Below are positions 1-12,585 of a stretch of DNA of 64,000 nt, in pieces. The stretch spans positions 16,670,223 through 16,734,222 of the forward strand of contig ML661885.1 of the NCBI GenBank assembly GCA_007570785.1, in the 5' to 3' direction. The notes under the pieces are model-generated. The model worked only from the letters and a program-made list of their open reading frames with translations. It did not search any database and was not told where the DNA came from. Made by a program: the position numbers and the translations under genes. Source of the stretch: Antilocapra americana. Its lineage: Eukaryota; Chordata; Mammalia; Artiodactyla; Antilocapridae. How positions within the stretch are numbered: position 1 is the stretch's first letter; every line of letters begins with the position of its first letter.

Positions 1-56
1 ATGCACATATATATATATACACACACACATATATATATATGTATATATATATATAT
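1..56. repeat. Compound (AT)n/(AC)n microsatellite
   Basis: Alternating AT and AC dinucleotides at the window start, interrupted. They sit in or next to the L1 3' UTR. Confidence 0.9.
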
Positions 57-445
57 ACTTTTTAGACTCTTTTCCCATACAGGTTATTACAAAATGTTGA
101 TACAGTTCCTAGTGTTATACGGTTGGTCCTTGTTTATTTATTTTATATATAGCAGTATGTATATGTTATTCCCAAATTCCTAATTTATTTCTGCCCTCAC
201 CTTTCCCCTTTGGTAACTATAAGTTTGTTTTCAAAGTCTGTGAGTCTCTTTCTGTTCTGCAAATAAATTCATTCATATCATTTTTAAAAAGATTTCACAA
301 ATAATATCATATGATATTTGTCTTTCTCTGACTTAAGTCACTTAGTATGATAATCTCTAGGCCCATACATGATGTTGCAAATGGCATTATTTTCACTCTT
401 TTTTTATGGCTGAGTAGTATTCCATTGTGCATGTGCGTGTGCACA

Positions 446-470
<25 letters not shown>
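446..470. repeat. (GT)n microsatellite inside L1
   Basis: About twelve uninterrupted GT units within the antisense L1, at a place where L1 copies often carry a short alternating purine-pyrimidine tract that can expand. Confidence 0.9.
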
Positions 471-479
<9 letters not shown>

Positions 480-1254
480 CCACATGCATCTTCTTTATCC
501 ATTCATTGTGGATAAGCATTTAGGTTGCTTCCTTGTCTTTGCTATTCTAAATAGTGCTTGTCTGAACAATTCCCTGCACATATCTTTTTGAAGAATGATT
601 TCCTCTGGATATATGTCCAGGGGTGGGATTTCTAAGTCATGTGGCAACTCTATTTTTAGTTTTAACATACCTGCATACTGTTCTACATGGTGGCTGCACC
701 AATTTACATTCCCACCAATGAGGGGAGGGGGTCTCTTTTCTCCACACCTTCTCCAGCATTTATTATTTGTAGAGTTTTTGATGATGGCCATTCTGACTGA
801 TATGAGGTGATTCTGCTTTGTGATTTTGGTTTGCAAGTATCTAATAATTAGTGATGCTGAGTATCTTGTCATGTTCTTATTGACCATTATTATATGCATT
901 ATTTGTATTATTATATGTATTTATTATATATAATATATATATATAAAGAAAAATTATATGTATTCTTTGGAGGAATATCTAGGTTTCTGTCCATTTTTTG
1001 ATTGTTTGCTTTTTTTGTATTGAGTTATTTATTTTTAAATCAAGCCTTTGTCACATTGCTTGCAAATCTTTTCTCTCAGTCCATAGGTTGTTTTTTTATT
1101 TTCCTTATAATTTCCTTTGCTATGCAAAAGCTTATGTTTGACTATGTCCATTATTTATTTTTGCTTTTATTTCTATTGCCTTAACTTAAGAAAACATTGC
1201 TTGAATACCTCTAACTATTGTGTCAACTCTGCCAAGGTCTTATGACCCCAGAAA

Positions 1255-2214
1255 ACTGTCAAGACTGCCAGAAAGTCAAGAGTGAAATATTTTCTTGTCT
1301 AGGGTATGACTGGGTCAAAAGAAAGTATGGCATAAAAAAATGAAAATGTATCTTGGAATATGAGAAAGACTTTGATTCAAATAGGGAAGTTTTCCAAACC
1401 TGTGAGGGTACACATTTTATCTGTGGAAAAAAGACATTAAAATATAATAGCAAAATCATATGATATATCATCAGGAAATGCAGATTGATAAGCTGATCAT
1501 GAGTAACTCTATGTCCTGTTCTATTTTTATCTCAATAAAATTGAAATAATACAATTTCCTGTTGTAACCGACTCGAAGAGATGACTTAAAGATACAAATA
1601 AATGGGAATAATTTCTACATTATAAAATACTCTTAGTTATTCTTAGTTCATGTGATGCTTATCCTCCAAATATTTCTGCTTTGAAACAACCCACAATTAG
1701 AACAATGGACTTCAATATTAGAATACATTGTGTTTGGTAATTGCTTAGCTATAATTCATTAAGTGCTTGCTCTCAATCACTTTGTTGAGAATAATTTAAT
1801 TTAATTCTAACAACCCTAGGGTGAAGGTAAAATCATTTTGCCGATTTTACAGGTAAGGGAACTTAACTATATTTAGAAAAAAAAATAACTCTCAAAGATC
1901 TATTGAGTGGCAGATAATACCTATATGTCTTTCGAGTGTATTCTACTAACACATCGCATAATCCTATATTATTAATGTGTATAGACTGACAAGGGTGGAG
2001 TTAACTCATGAACATGTGTTGTGCATGCTTAATATACAGATATGTATAAATAAATATGTACAAGAGGAAAACTTGATCATCAGAAATGTAGCTGCAGACA
2101 TTGAAGGTGTATGTAACTGAAGTAAATAAGCATCTAGCGTAACCTTCTCTCTTTCAAAGTACTGTATTTGGAAGTAATCTACTATGTGCAAAACACCATG
2201 TTTGATCCTCCAGA
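1255..2214. other. Non-repetitive AT-rich stretch, possible MIR remnant
   Basis: No gene is recognised. A faint MIR-like antisense match may lie at about 1755-1880 (a TTTAATTTAATTCTAACAACCCTA-like core followed by ATTTTACAGGTAAGGGAAC), but it is too diverged to call firmly. The remainder shows nothing I can name. Confidence 0.5.
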
Positions 2215-2345
2215 GCAGTGATGTCCAATAGAAATATAATGAGAACCACATGTGTAATTTTAAATTTCCTAATAGCTGCTTTGGAAGAGTAAAAGAAACA
2301 GTTGAAATTAATTTTGGTATCGATATGGATATATCAAGTGATTTT
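2215..2345. mobile_element. hAT (Charlie-type) non-autonomous DNA transposon fragment
   Basis: The start CAGTGATGTCCAATAGAAA resembles the CAGTGCTGTCCAATAGAA terminal repeat of Charlie-related mammalian elements. It is followed by the familiar ATTTTAAATTT and GAAATTAATTTT blocks. The other end is not visible. The family name is inferred from memory of the motif, without a library search. Confidence 0.55.
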
Positions 2346-2461
2346 AATCCCTATTTCGCTTGCAGGCATGAGGAAAACAAAATTCATAAAAAAATTAAAT
2401 CATTGGCCTGTTTTTAAAAATCAAGGCTAGATTTTTAGTGTTAAAGCTTAACTTCAATAGC

Positions 2462-2545
2462 AAAACAAACAAAACACACATACACAAACAAACAAACAAA
2501 AAGCCCACAAAATAATAATAAAAAAACAAAATAAAACACGAAAAC
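2462..2545. repeat. A-rich low-complexity tract
   Basis: CAAA/AAAC-type A-rich sequence. It could be the tail of an unrecognised retroelement or simple-sequence drift. Confidence 0.7.
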
Positions 2546-2569
2546 CACCAAACAATCTGATTTAAAAGC

Positions 2570-3535
2570 GGGCAGAGAACCTGCATAGACATTATTCCAA
2601 AGAAAACATACAGATGGTCAAAATGTACATTAAAAGGTGCTCAGCATCACTAATCATTAGGGAAATGCAAATCAAATCTATAATGAGTTTTCACCTCGCG
2701 CCTAGCCTATTACAATGGCTGTCACCCAAAAGACAGGAAATACCAAGGGTAAGTGAGGATGTGGAGAAAAGGGAACTTTTGTGCACTGTTGGTGGGAAAC
2801 AGTATGGAGGCTTCTCAAAAATTAAAAAGGAAGCTACCATATGATCCAGCAATTCTACTTTGGGTATTTAACCTAAAAACAGTTTAAAGATGGTAGTTCA
2901 GAGATATATATGTACCCCTATGTTCGTTGTAGCATTATTTATAATAGCCAAAATACATAAACAACCTAAATGTCCACTGATTGATGAATGAGTGAAGAAA
3001 ACATGGTGCAGACTCTGTATAGAGAGTAATTTTATTCACCTGTAAAAAAGAAAGAAATCTCGTCATTTGGGACAACACAGATGGACCTTGAGGTCATTAT
3101 GCTAAATGAAGTATGTTGGGCAGAGAAAGAGAAATATTATATGGTCTTAGTTATATGTGAAATCTAAAAACCAAAACCAAAACAAAACAGTGCAAAATTG
3201 AGCTTATAGATACAGAGAACAGATTGGTGTTTGCCAGGGGTGGTGAAGGGTGGGCAAAAAAAGTCACTGCCGTCAAAAGATACAAACCTCCCATTATAAA
3301 ATAAATAAGTCATGGGGATGTAATGTAAGGTAATCATAGTTAGCAATATTATTTTTCATATTTAAAAGCTTAAGGGACTAGAACTTAAAAGTTCTCATTG
3401 CAAGAAAAATTCTTTTAGCTCTATATGATGATGGATGTTAGCCAGGCTTATCATGGTGATTCTTTTGCAATATATACAAATATTGAATCATTATGCTATA
3501 CACCTAAAACTAATATAATGGTGTCCATTGTTTGT
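2570..3535 (+). mobile_element. Old L1 LINE, ORF2 C-terminus and 3' UTR, sense
   Basis: The frame at 2614-2844 reads [18 protein letters not shown] and then a degraded Cys-rich region, the usual L1 ORF2 C-terminal order. Downstream are typical 3' UTR blocks (ATGCTAAATGAAGTATG, GTGAAATCTAAAAAC, GTTTGCCAGGGG), ending near CACCTAAAACTAATATAATG. It is 5' truncated and has stop codons. It lies in the orientation opposite to the L1 at 1-1250. Confidence 0.85.
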
Positions 3536-4954
3536 GGTACCAGTTGTGGCATCCTAACCAGACTTTCTGATATTCAACCTTGGTTTTGTTCTTGGCTGCT
3601 AAGTCTCTCTTATTTCCTGCATTTTCTGAGCCTGATTCTCCAGCAATCATTTGGTTCTCCAAACTACTATTAGTCTAAAAATTAATCTGATTTTGGAACC
3701 AATTAGTCAAAGTCAGTTTTAGGTTTTTACAACAAAGGATATGCCTATTTATATACTATTTATATTCTTTACTGATGTCTATAGAAGTTGGTACCAGAAA
3801 GTGGATTATTGGCCTCAAAGCCTCAGGGCATTCTGAATCTTATCTCTGATTCACTTTGGGTTAAGGTGGTGAAAAATCCAGTTAATGCCCACTTCGTGGC
3901 TGGTAATTTATGGCATTCAATGGCAAAGCAATTAATTATCCTTAATTGTTTTTATCATATATAAGTCTTTATTTTATCATTTTATCTGTGGTTGTCATTA
4001 ATAAAATGTCTATTAAAAGCAAATCTTTGCAATTTTCATATTGATGCCATAATAAAACAAAATTAAGTTCATGTAAATTCAAGGATTCAGGGAAGGATGT
4101 TTGTTTTTAATGGATATGAGTAAAGACAGAGAAGGAATAGATTAAGGTTCAAAGTCATTGGCTCAAGATATGAATGAAAACTTAGGAACTTTGCTACCAT
4201 GCTAAAATAATTTTTTAACCTGCAGTGTTGTAGTCAAGTGTAAAATTTGAAAATGCAGATTATTAAATTAATTTCTTTGAGTTCACATCAATGCCAAATT
4301 TCCCATATGATAATGAATTTTGATTAAGAAGAAATGAAAGAATATGAATAGAATATATTGGATGATACGGAAAGATGTGAAGGACATGATGGATCCTGAA
4401 CCCTAATTCCCACTGGTTTTCCATGCTGGCTATAGCTGTCTCATCATCCACATCTGATAAGCTTATTTCACCCATGATTTGAAGATGAAGTCACTTTTTA
4501 GGGAGAAAAATCTCCTTGCAAAGGTAAGCCATTTCTTCTGAAGTTTTCTCTGGACCTTAATGTTTGCAAACTTATTACCAGAATTGGGGAATGTGATGCA
4601 AATGGAGGTCAAATTCAACATTAAACTAAATGGAGATTTTAACCTCAAAGGAATCGTTAGATCAGGAAATTCATTTTAATAACATTTTGTGAGGGATGTA
4701 TGGGAAGATTCTGAGGTACCAAGAAAGGAATAACATTAAATCAGGTTGAATTTAGCAATCAGTTCAATCAGAATGCATTCTTGGCTGAATGGCTAAAACC
4801 TGGATCAAGAGGTGGCTTATGTTAAATAAAGTTGAGAGGCCAAAAATTCCTTGGCATAATGTATAGGAAGAGATCCAAAGGTTCTGAGTGATAGACTTAC
4901 TGGAATAAGGTTATCCTTTCTAATATACTCACCCATCACAATCATGTTTGCTAA
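3536..4954. other. No recognisable gene or repeat
   Basis: AT-rich sequence with no family motif I recognise. The small ORFs here have no protein signature and look like chance. Confidence 0.5.
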
Positions 4955-5046
4955 GAGGGTTCAATATACCTATGGCTGATTCATGTTGAGGTTTGATAGA
5001 AAACAACAAAATTCTGTAAAGCAGTTATCCTTCAATTAAAAAAAAA
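4955..5046 (+). mobile_element. L1 3'-terminal fragment with short A tail
   Basis: CTATGGCTGATTCATGTTGA followed by an ATTCTGTAAAGCAGTTATCC-type block and a short A run match the extreme 3' end typical of ruminant L1 copies. Under 100 bp remains. Confidence 0.65.
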
Positions 5047-5400
5047 GATATTATCTTTACCAAGTCTTGATAAATATACTGGTGAAAGGGTGCCAAGTTC
5101 TCTGAAAAGTCCTGCAGTGTTTCAGATGTTGGAGGAAATTCTGCAATTGAAGTGAGCTTTCTGATACCAGTGAAGTGGAAAGATTCGAGAGTACAGAAGA
5201 CACTTAAGGTGGAAAAGTAGATGTAGCTATCATAGTAGGGAATGACAAGGGCCTTGCCCTCAGATATTACTGGTGGTAACTTGGGCAACTTTAACCTTAG
5301 GATGCCTAGAATTCTGCTAATCTTGAGAATGCAAGAACACACACTTGTGGAAGGATGCTTTAGTATCACCACAAGTACATGGTATGAATTTTCATTCTAG

Positions 5401-5431
<31 letters not shown>

Positions 5432-6250
5432 AAACCTTTAACTCTTTACCAAATAATTATGTATTCAGAATCAGGAAATACCCAAATGTTTTCAGAACCT
5501 ATTTGATACAGTCCCTGAGCAAAAAGTAACTCCTGGACACTGTACAGCACTGGGAAGAGCAGGGTATAGATGATAAGTGGATCGGGTGATAAATAGAATT
5601 GTCACCAATATCCTCTTCATGGTAGGACCAGTAATACATCCAGTAGCTGTTTTCCAAGTTGCCTATTTCATGTCACTGGAAAACAGGAAAATTGGGCAGG
5701 GTATATTCTGGAGTGACTGATCTTGTTCATCAAGGGTGAGCAGAATTTATGCTATACTGAGGGTTCTGAAAGAAGTACAGATGGAGACCAATAAGTTTTC
5801 TCTTGGGGTTTCTTCTCATACTATTGCATCTCCAGTAAAAGTTTGTTGACAACTAATACAACCTGATAGAGTAGATTCAGGTTGACCATACTTCCATTCC
5901 CTTAGAAAAATAAATGTGTGCTTCCAATGGGATAAGAAGTTTTATTAAGTTCTGCCTGCTTAAGACAATAGGACATCCTAGATGTGAAGCAATTCAGTAG
6001 TTTATCAGACTTGCGATTGCCTCCTTTCAGAAAGGACTAGGATGTAAGAGAGTATTTGAATTATACAGAGTGGTAAGATTTTGAGGGAAAGATATGAAGA
6101 GGAAAAAGGGAACATATGGATAATGGGCAACTAAAAGTGTAGGCATGGGCGTATTTTAGCTTCTGTTTTCAGGATTCCCTCAATGTGTGGGAGTCAGTGG
6201 AAAGCAGGGCCCCTTTACCACTAAGAAAACCTTATGGAGACAAATATTTT
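5047..6250. other. Unassigned stretch, possible decayed coding relic
   Basis: An antisense open frame of 115 codons (5025-5372) lies here. Part of it is contributed by the L1 tail. No domain is recognisable, and the flanking sequence to about 6230 is broken by stops in the frames I read. It could be a decayed retroviral-like or processed-pseudogene relic. I cannot assign it. A (CA)n run sits at 5405-5431. Confidence 0.35.
5405..5431. repeat. (CA)n microsatellite
   Basis: About thirteen uninterrupted CA units. Confidence 0.9.
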
Positions 6251-6254
6251 TTCT

Positions 6255-6893
6255 GTTTTGTTGTTGTTGTTGTTCAGTTGCTCAGTCATGTCTGACTTTG
6301 TGACCTCATGGACTGCAACACATCAGGTTTCCTTGTCCTTCACTATCTCCCTTAGTTTGCTTGTACTCCAAGCAGCTCATCCTCTGTCACCCCCTTCTCC
6401 TCCTGCCCTCATTGCTTCCAAGCATCAGGGTCTTTTCTAATGATTCAGCTCTTTGCATCAAGTGGCCAAAGTATTGGCGCTTCAGCTTCAGCATCAGTCC
6501 TTCCAATGAATATTCAGGGTTGATTTCCTTCAAGTTGACTGATTTGATCTCCTTGCTGTCCAAAGAGCTCTCAAGCGTCTTCTCCAGCACCACAGTTCAA
6601 AGCATCAATTCCCTCAGTGCTCAGCCTTCTTTATGGTCCAACTCTCACATCCATGCATGACTACAGGAAAAAACCACAGCTTTGACTAGACGGACCTTTT
6701 TCGGAAAGTGATGTCTCTGCTATTTTATGCGCTGTCTAGGTTTGTCATGGCTTTTCTTCCAAGGAGGAGGCATTTTAATTTCATGGCTGCAGGCACTGTC
6801 AACAATGATTTTGGAGCCCAAGAAAATGAAGTCTGTCATTGTTTCCATTTTTCCCCTATGTATGTGCCATGAAATGATGGGACTGATGATTTT
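6255..6893 (-). mobile_element. BovB LINE 3' end, antisense
   Basis: This is the reverse complement of the BovB ORF2 C-terminus and 3' end. It opens with (GTT)n and CAGTTGCTCAGTCATG, the antisense form of the ...CTGAGCAACTGAAC(AAC)n tail. It proceeds through the antisense of the YFGHLMxRAxSLEKTL region to the antisense of the MAS..ITSW region. The frame 6387-6593 reads KLKRQYFGHLMQRAESLEKT on the minus strand. It is a 5'-truncated, non-coding copy. It faces the longer sense BovB that starts about 160 bp downstream. Confidence 0.92.
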
Positions 6894-7050
6894 CTCTGTT
6901 TACTTCTTGGTAATGAGAGCACTGACATGTGTCCGGGGACAATGCATCTAGGGGAAGTAACCCAAGGACAGAGGGTAGTTTCCTGTCTCTTAGCGCACTG
7001 AAGTCCTGTGAGAGTCCTAGGATAGATAACACCTTTCTAAGAAAACACTA

Positions 7051-9315
7051 TCTTCTAAGAACACAAGAGAAGATTCTACATATGGACATCACCAGATGGT
7101 CAATACCAAAATCAGATTTATTATACTCTTTGCAGCCAAAAATGGAGAAACTCTATACAGTCAGCAAAAACAAGATCAGGGTCTGACTGTGGCTCAGATC
7201 ATGAACTTGTTATTGCCAAATTCAGACTTAAATTGAAGAAAGTAGGGAAGACCACTAGACCATTCAGGTATGATCTAAATCAAATCCCTATGATTATACA
7301 GTAAAGGTGAGAAACAGATTCAAGGGATTAGATCTGATAGACAGAGTGCCTGAAGAACTATGGACAGAGGTTTGTGACATTGTGCAGGAGACAGGGATCA
7401 AGACCATCCCCAAGAAAAAGAAATGCATAAAGGCGAAACAGTTGTCTGAGGAGGCCTTACAAATAGCTGCAAAAAGAAGAGAAGGGAAAGGCAAAGAGAA
7501 AAGGAAAGTTATACCCATTTTAATGCAGAGTTCCAAAGAAGAGCATGGAGAGATAAGAAAGCCTTCCTCAGTGGTCAATGCAAAGAAATACAGGAAAACA
7601 ATAGAATGGGAAAGACTAGAGATCTCTTCAAGAAAATTAGAGATACCAAGGGAAATTTTCATGCAAAGATGGGCTCAATAAAAGATAGAAATGGTATGGA
7701 CCTAACAGAAGCAGACATTATTAAGAAGAGGTGGCAAGAATACACAGAAGAATTATACAAAAAAGATCTTCATGATCCAGATAACCATGATGGTATGATC
7801 ACTCACCTAGAGCCAGACACCCTGAAATGTGAAGTCAAGTGGGTCTTAGGAATCATCACTATGAACAAAGCTAGTGGAGGTGATGGAATTCCAGTTGGAC
7901 TATTTCATATTCTAGAAGATGATGCTGTGAATGTGCTGCACTCAATATGCTAACAAATTTGGAAAACTCAGCAGTGGCCACAGGACTGGAAAAGGTCAAT
8001 TTTCATTCCAATCCCAAAGAAAGGCAATGCCAAAGAATGTTCCAACTACCACACAATTGCACTCATCTTACATGCTAGCAAAGTAATGCTCAAAATTCTC
8101 CAAGCCAGGCTTCAACAGTATGTGAACTGTGAACTTCCAGATGTTCAAGCTGGTTTTAGAAAGATAGAGGAACCAGAGATCAAATTGCCAACATACGTTG
8201 GATCATAGAAAAAGCAAGAGAGTTCTAGGAAAACATCTACTTCTGCTTTGTTGACTACACCAAAGCATTTGACTGTGTGGAGCAGAACAAACTATGGAAA
8301 ATTCTTCCAGACATGGGAATACTAGACCACCTTACCTGACTCCCAAGAAATCTGTATGCAGGTCAAGAAGCAACAGTTAGAACTGGACATGGAGCAACAG
8401 ATTGGTTCCAAAAAGGGAAAGGAGTACGTCAAGGTTGCATATTTTCACCCTGCTTATTTAACTTATATGCAGGATATGCCACGCAAAATGCTGGGCTGGA
8501 AGAAGCACAAGCTGGAATCAAGATTGTTGGGAGAAATATCCATAACCTCAGTTACACAGATGACACCATCCTTATGGCAGAAAATGAAGAATTAAAGATC
8601 CACTTTGATGAAAGTGAAAGAGAAGTGTGAAAAAGTTGGCTTAAAACTCAACATTCAGAAAACTAAGATCATGGCATCCAGTCCCATCACTTCATGGCAA
8701 AAAGATGGGGAAACAATGGAAACTGCGAGAGACTTTATTTTCTTGGGCTCCAAAATCAGTGCAGATGGTGACTGCAGCCATGAAATTAAAAGATGCTTGC
8801 TCCTTGCAAGAAAATCTATGACCAACCTAGACAGCATATTAAAAAGCAGAGGCATTACTTTGCTGACAAAGGTCCATCTAGTCAAAGCTATGGTTTTTCC
8901 AGTAGTCATGTGTGGATGTGAGAGTCGGACTGTAAAGAAAGCTGAGCACCAAAGAATTGATGCTTTTGTATTGTGGTGTTGGAGAAGACTCTTGAGAGTC
9001 TCTTGGACTGCATGGAGATCCAACCAGTTAATCCAAAAGGAAAACAGTCCTGAATATTCCTTGGAAGGACTGATGCTGAGGCTGAAACTCCAATACTTTG
9101 GCCACCAGATGCGAAGAACTGACTCACTGGAAAAGACCCTAATTCTGAGAAACACGGAAGACAGGAGAAGAGGGCAACAGAGGATGAGATGGTTGGATGG
9201 CATCACTGACTCAATGGACATGAGTTTTAGCAAGGTTTGGCAGTTGGTGATGGCCAGGGAAGCCTGGCATGCTGCAGTCCATGGGGTCTCAAGTTGGACA
9301 CGACTGAGTGACTGA
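7051..9315 (+). mobile_element. BovB (RTE-type) non-LTR retrotransposon, 5' truncated, the longest copy here
   Basis: BovB encodes one polyprotein with an APE-type endonuclease and a reverse transcriptase. This copy starts late in the endonuclease: GSDHELVIAKF at about 7195-7225 is the conserved SDH end of that domain. It then carries the linker, the RT, and a complete C-terminal frame at 8605-9315 (236 codons, ending SSWTRLSD). RT motif A reads FCFVDYTKAFD at 8241-8281. The catalytic box at 8553-8564 reads YTDD, where YADD is usual. The frame is broken several times (pieces at 7307-7681, 7606-7953 and 8605-9315), so no active enzyme is made. It is about 2.3 kb, against about 3.2 kb for a full element. 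Confidence 0.93.
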
Positions 9316-12085
9316 AATAATGAACTGAAGTACTAGAAATTAGAACCTGGTCTCCTGAGAATTGTTGGCAAAGTGGAATTTATCTAGTCCTATAGACAAT
9401 TTTATTTTTTTTCTTATAGACTTTCATTGTCCCTGTTCTCAGCTCTGAGCCTCACTCTACTCGTCCTTCTGTCAACTCTGGTACTTACATACTGTATTTT
9501 TATTTTCACAGAGTAAATCAACTTGATTTTGGGGGGTATCTTAAAGTGCAGATAATTATGTTTTCAGTTATAGCTCCTGCATTTGTCTACCTCACTAATC
9601 ACTCTTCTATACTTCTTATCTTCTAAAATTTATTTGAAATGTTTCCTCTTCCATCGAGGTCTCCTATAGGCCTTATAATTTTTGACTTGATACACTTTGT
9701 ATTTTTCTAATGCTATATAGGAAGATAGGCAAGAGGAATAGAAGATAAACACATCTTGTCAACATTTCAGGTTCAACACTGTGATCCTCACAAGCAGTTC
9801 TCTTTTAAATACACAAGGATAAGCAAGCACAATGATTCAATTGTTAATGTGTCCAGAATTTGACTGTGAATAACATCACTGTACTCTAAAGCACAGGACC
9901 CATAGTAAATAAAACATCTGCACTGTTGATGATGGTATAGTGGTTCCATTCTGCAGTGCCCTCATCCACTTTTTTTTTTAAAAAAATGAGTCATCAAGGT
10001 TAATGAGACTACATTTTTATCAGAGTCTGATTGGCCATTATTAATGTCTGACCCAATTTCAGTTTTTAATTCTGACAACATTACAAGAAAATCTAGAATG
10101 TAGACATGCCAAAAGCTTCATAGGAAAAGTCTAACTGGGTTTTTATGTTTGCTGTAACTCAGCTAAAATACTTTTGCAGACATTTTTTTCCTAGTAAAAC
10201 TAAAAGAACTTAACGTTCTTCCATATGATTTGAGTTTAAAGTGTATGGGCTAGCCCTGTCTTTCTACCCTATCTAAAAAGCAAAGGACCTCAAAAATTGG
10301 ACTGGATCTGAAATTCAGATATTTTCCTTCCAAGATTAGGACTTAGGTTTGTTTCCAAATATCATGACCATGGTTGAATTTATGTTCTTTTGGTGCCCTA
10401 GACTGTTTCCTTTTGAGGACTCTGCCTGAGTCAGATCTTTCTATAGTTGTTCTGTGAGATTTGAAAGAGAGGAGACTTCAGTAAAGCACAGAGAGTGTGT
10501 CTGTAGTTAAGGGATACGACCTCAGGCAAAAAATCTGGGAAAAAAGACCACGTCAGTTTCTACTTCCAAGAAAAGCTAGTTGCTGTTTTGATAACAGTAA
10601 TGTCCCTTTAGTTCAAAGTTACCAGCTATCAAAACAAGTTTAGTTCACAGTCGACTAACTCCTTTCCATTACAGAGAAGCAGATTCTAATGTAATTGAGT
10701 TCAAATAAAAATATATTTACAGAGAAAACTAGGCCCACGAGCAGCAAGCATAAACGAGCAACAAGCTAAGCTTTTAAAATGTTCAGGCAAAAATTTCACC
10801 ATATGCAATTTGTACCCGTAAGACTAAGAAGAAATCATGAGAAAAATTGCTTTAGAAGGAAATGATGTCTTAAAAGATGACTCATTGAAAAGACAGGGTC
10901 ATAGAAAGCGATCATCTATCAAAACAAAATACAGAATCACTCTCTCCATCACATGTGTTAACTTTCAGCAAAGCAGCTCTGCTCTGTACTCAGTAAGAGG
11001 TTTGAGCAGGAAGTATTATTGTCTGGCGTCAGAGTCAGGGTAGGATCCAGCTTGAACCTCCAAGTCTTTTCACAGGGAAATATGAAATTGCAGAACCACA
11101 TTGGCATTGTGGGTGGCCAATGGACTTGACCTGACTCTCTTTTATTAAATAAACACTGACTTTGAGTAGCTGTACTTCTGAGAGCTTTAGCAGTGGCATT
11201 GCCAAGGTGTAGCACTTGGGGAGAAGGGTTTGACCCCATCATAAATTTCCATGCACAATCTCCTCCAAGTCACCTCTGATAAATTCACAGTCTAAGCAAC
11301 CTAAGTAAAGTTCAGTGTGCTTGCTCTTCAAAGTAGCTTCAGGACAAATCAATTAGCATCCACCTTCAAAAACATTTTCACCACTCAGTCCTTTCTATAG
11401 AGAATTTCTGGAGCTACACAACATGGGATTTTGGTCCAATTCTAGAGATTACATGCAATGTTGGTTCTTGCTGAAACCAGAGCGACAGGGGCCTCCTTGT
11501 TCTTCAGTCGTCTTGTATCATGGTTACACTTGCTGGCAGCTGGAGCAGGTAAAGAAAACCATACTATTTGTGTAGTTTAAAAGATGACTCCTTAAAGATG
11601 TGCAGACAGCAAAATCCATGCTTAAGCAATTGTAAAAATAAGAGAAACCTGAAAAGAATTAGTAATCTATTTATACACGTAAAAAGTGGAAAATGATTCC
11701 TTACTGTATGGACTGGAAAATTCTCTTAAATTTTTTTCTTCCCAAAATTGTTGGCAGGGAGGGCATATTCTAGTTCTAGGCAGAATGGAAGTTTCAGCGG
11801 GAGTGTGGGAGCTTCAGGCAGACACATGTCAGGGAGGCAAGCTTATTTTAAGTCAGGTGCAATTCTCCAAAATGTATTGAATAGAAAATAATATAAAGAA
11901 TATCATGCAGCAACTTTTTCAACACATCATGTTGTTGCATTTTCAATATGGTATTGTCAGTATAACCAGTGAAAATGCAATAGTATTTATAAAATAACTA
12001 TGCTCAAAGCCTATATATTTTCAGTCAGTGTTTAAGTTAGAGAAATTGTGAATTGAATTTGCTTGGACTTAAATATTTATCTATA
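9316..12085. other. Unique DNA, no gene seen
   Basis: About 2.8 kb without any repeat family I recognise and without a convincing exon. The open frames (68-94 codons) carry no motif. It could hold regulatory DNA, which composition alone cannot show. Confidence 0.5.
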
Positions 12086-12585
12086 ACAAATCTAGACAGC
12101 ATATTAAAAAGTGGAGACATTATTTTGCCAACAAAGATCCACCTAGTCAATGCTATGGTTTTTCCAGTAGTCATGTATGAATATGAGAGTTGGACCATAA
12201 AGAAGGCTGAATGCTGAAGAATTGATGCTTCCTAATTGTGGAGCTAGAGAAGATTCTTGAGAGTCCCTTGGACTGAAAGGAGGTCAAACCAGTCAATCAT
12301 AAAGGAAATCAACTCTGACTGTTCATTGGAAGGACTGATGCTGAAGCTAAAGCTCCAAAAATTTGGCCATTTGATGTGAAGAGTTGACTTCTTGGAGAAG
12401 ACCCTGATGTTGGGAAAGACTGAGGGCAGGAGAAGGGGTACCAGAGGATGAGACTGTTGGCTAGCATCACTGACTAAATGGATATGAGTTTGGGCAAACC
12501 CTGGGAGATACTGAAGGACAGGGAAGCCTGGCCTCAGTCCATAGGGTTGCAAAGAGTTGTATGCAACTTAGTGACTGAACAACAA
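12086..12585 (+). mobile_element. BovB LINE 3' fragment
   Basis: Sense BovB from the [11 protein letters not shown] region through the QLKAxxFGHL-like block to the terminal GTGACTGAACAACAAAA tail. Many substitutions and stops make it one of the older BovB pieces here. Confidence 0.9.

Larger units (their letters stand above)
1..1250 (-). mobile_element. Old L1 LINE fragment, 3' UTR plus ORF2 C-terminus, antisense
   Basis: The 3' UTR and ORF2 tail of an older mammalian L1 lie on the minus strand, and the element begins at or before the window edge. The minus-strand frame at 495-899 reads the typical ORF2 C-terminal region: a SASLIIR-type segment, then the Cys-rich stretch NKCWRRCGEKR, then LPHDLEIPPLDIYPEE, in the family order. 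Further ORF2-like sequence runs to about 1250 but is broken by stops and AT expansions near 900-955. The element is inactive: it has no complete ORF2 and a decayed frame. An L1MA-like subfamily is likely but cannot be fixed by eye. Confidence 0.85.

Noticed and set aside
5025..5372. 115-codon antisense ORF as a real gene
   Set aside because: No domain is visible, its end lies in L1 tail sequence, and flanking sequence has stops in the same direction. Recorded only as an unassigned stretch.
8605..9315. 236-codon open frame resembling a reverse-transcriptase-linked protein
   Set aside because: It is the C-terminal part of a 5'-truncated BovB copy, not a host gene.
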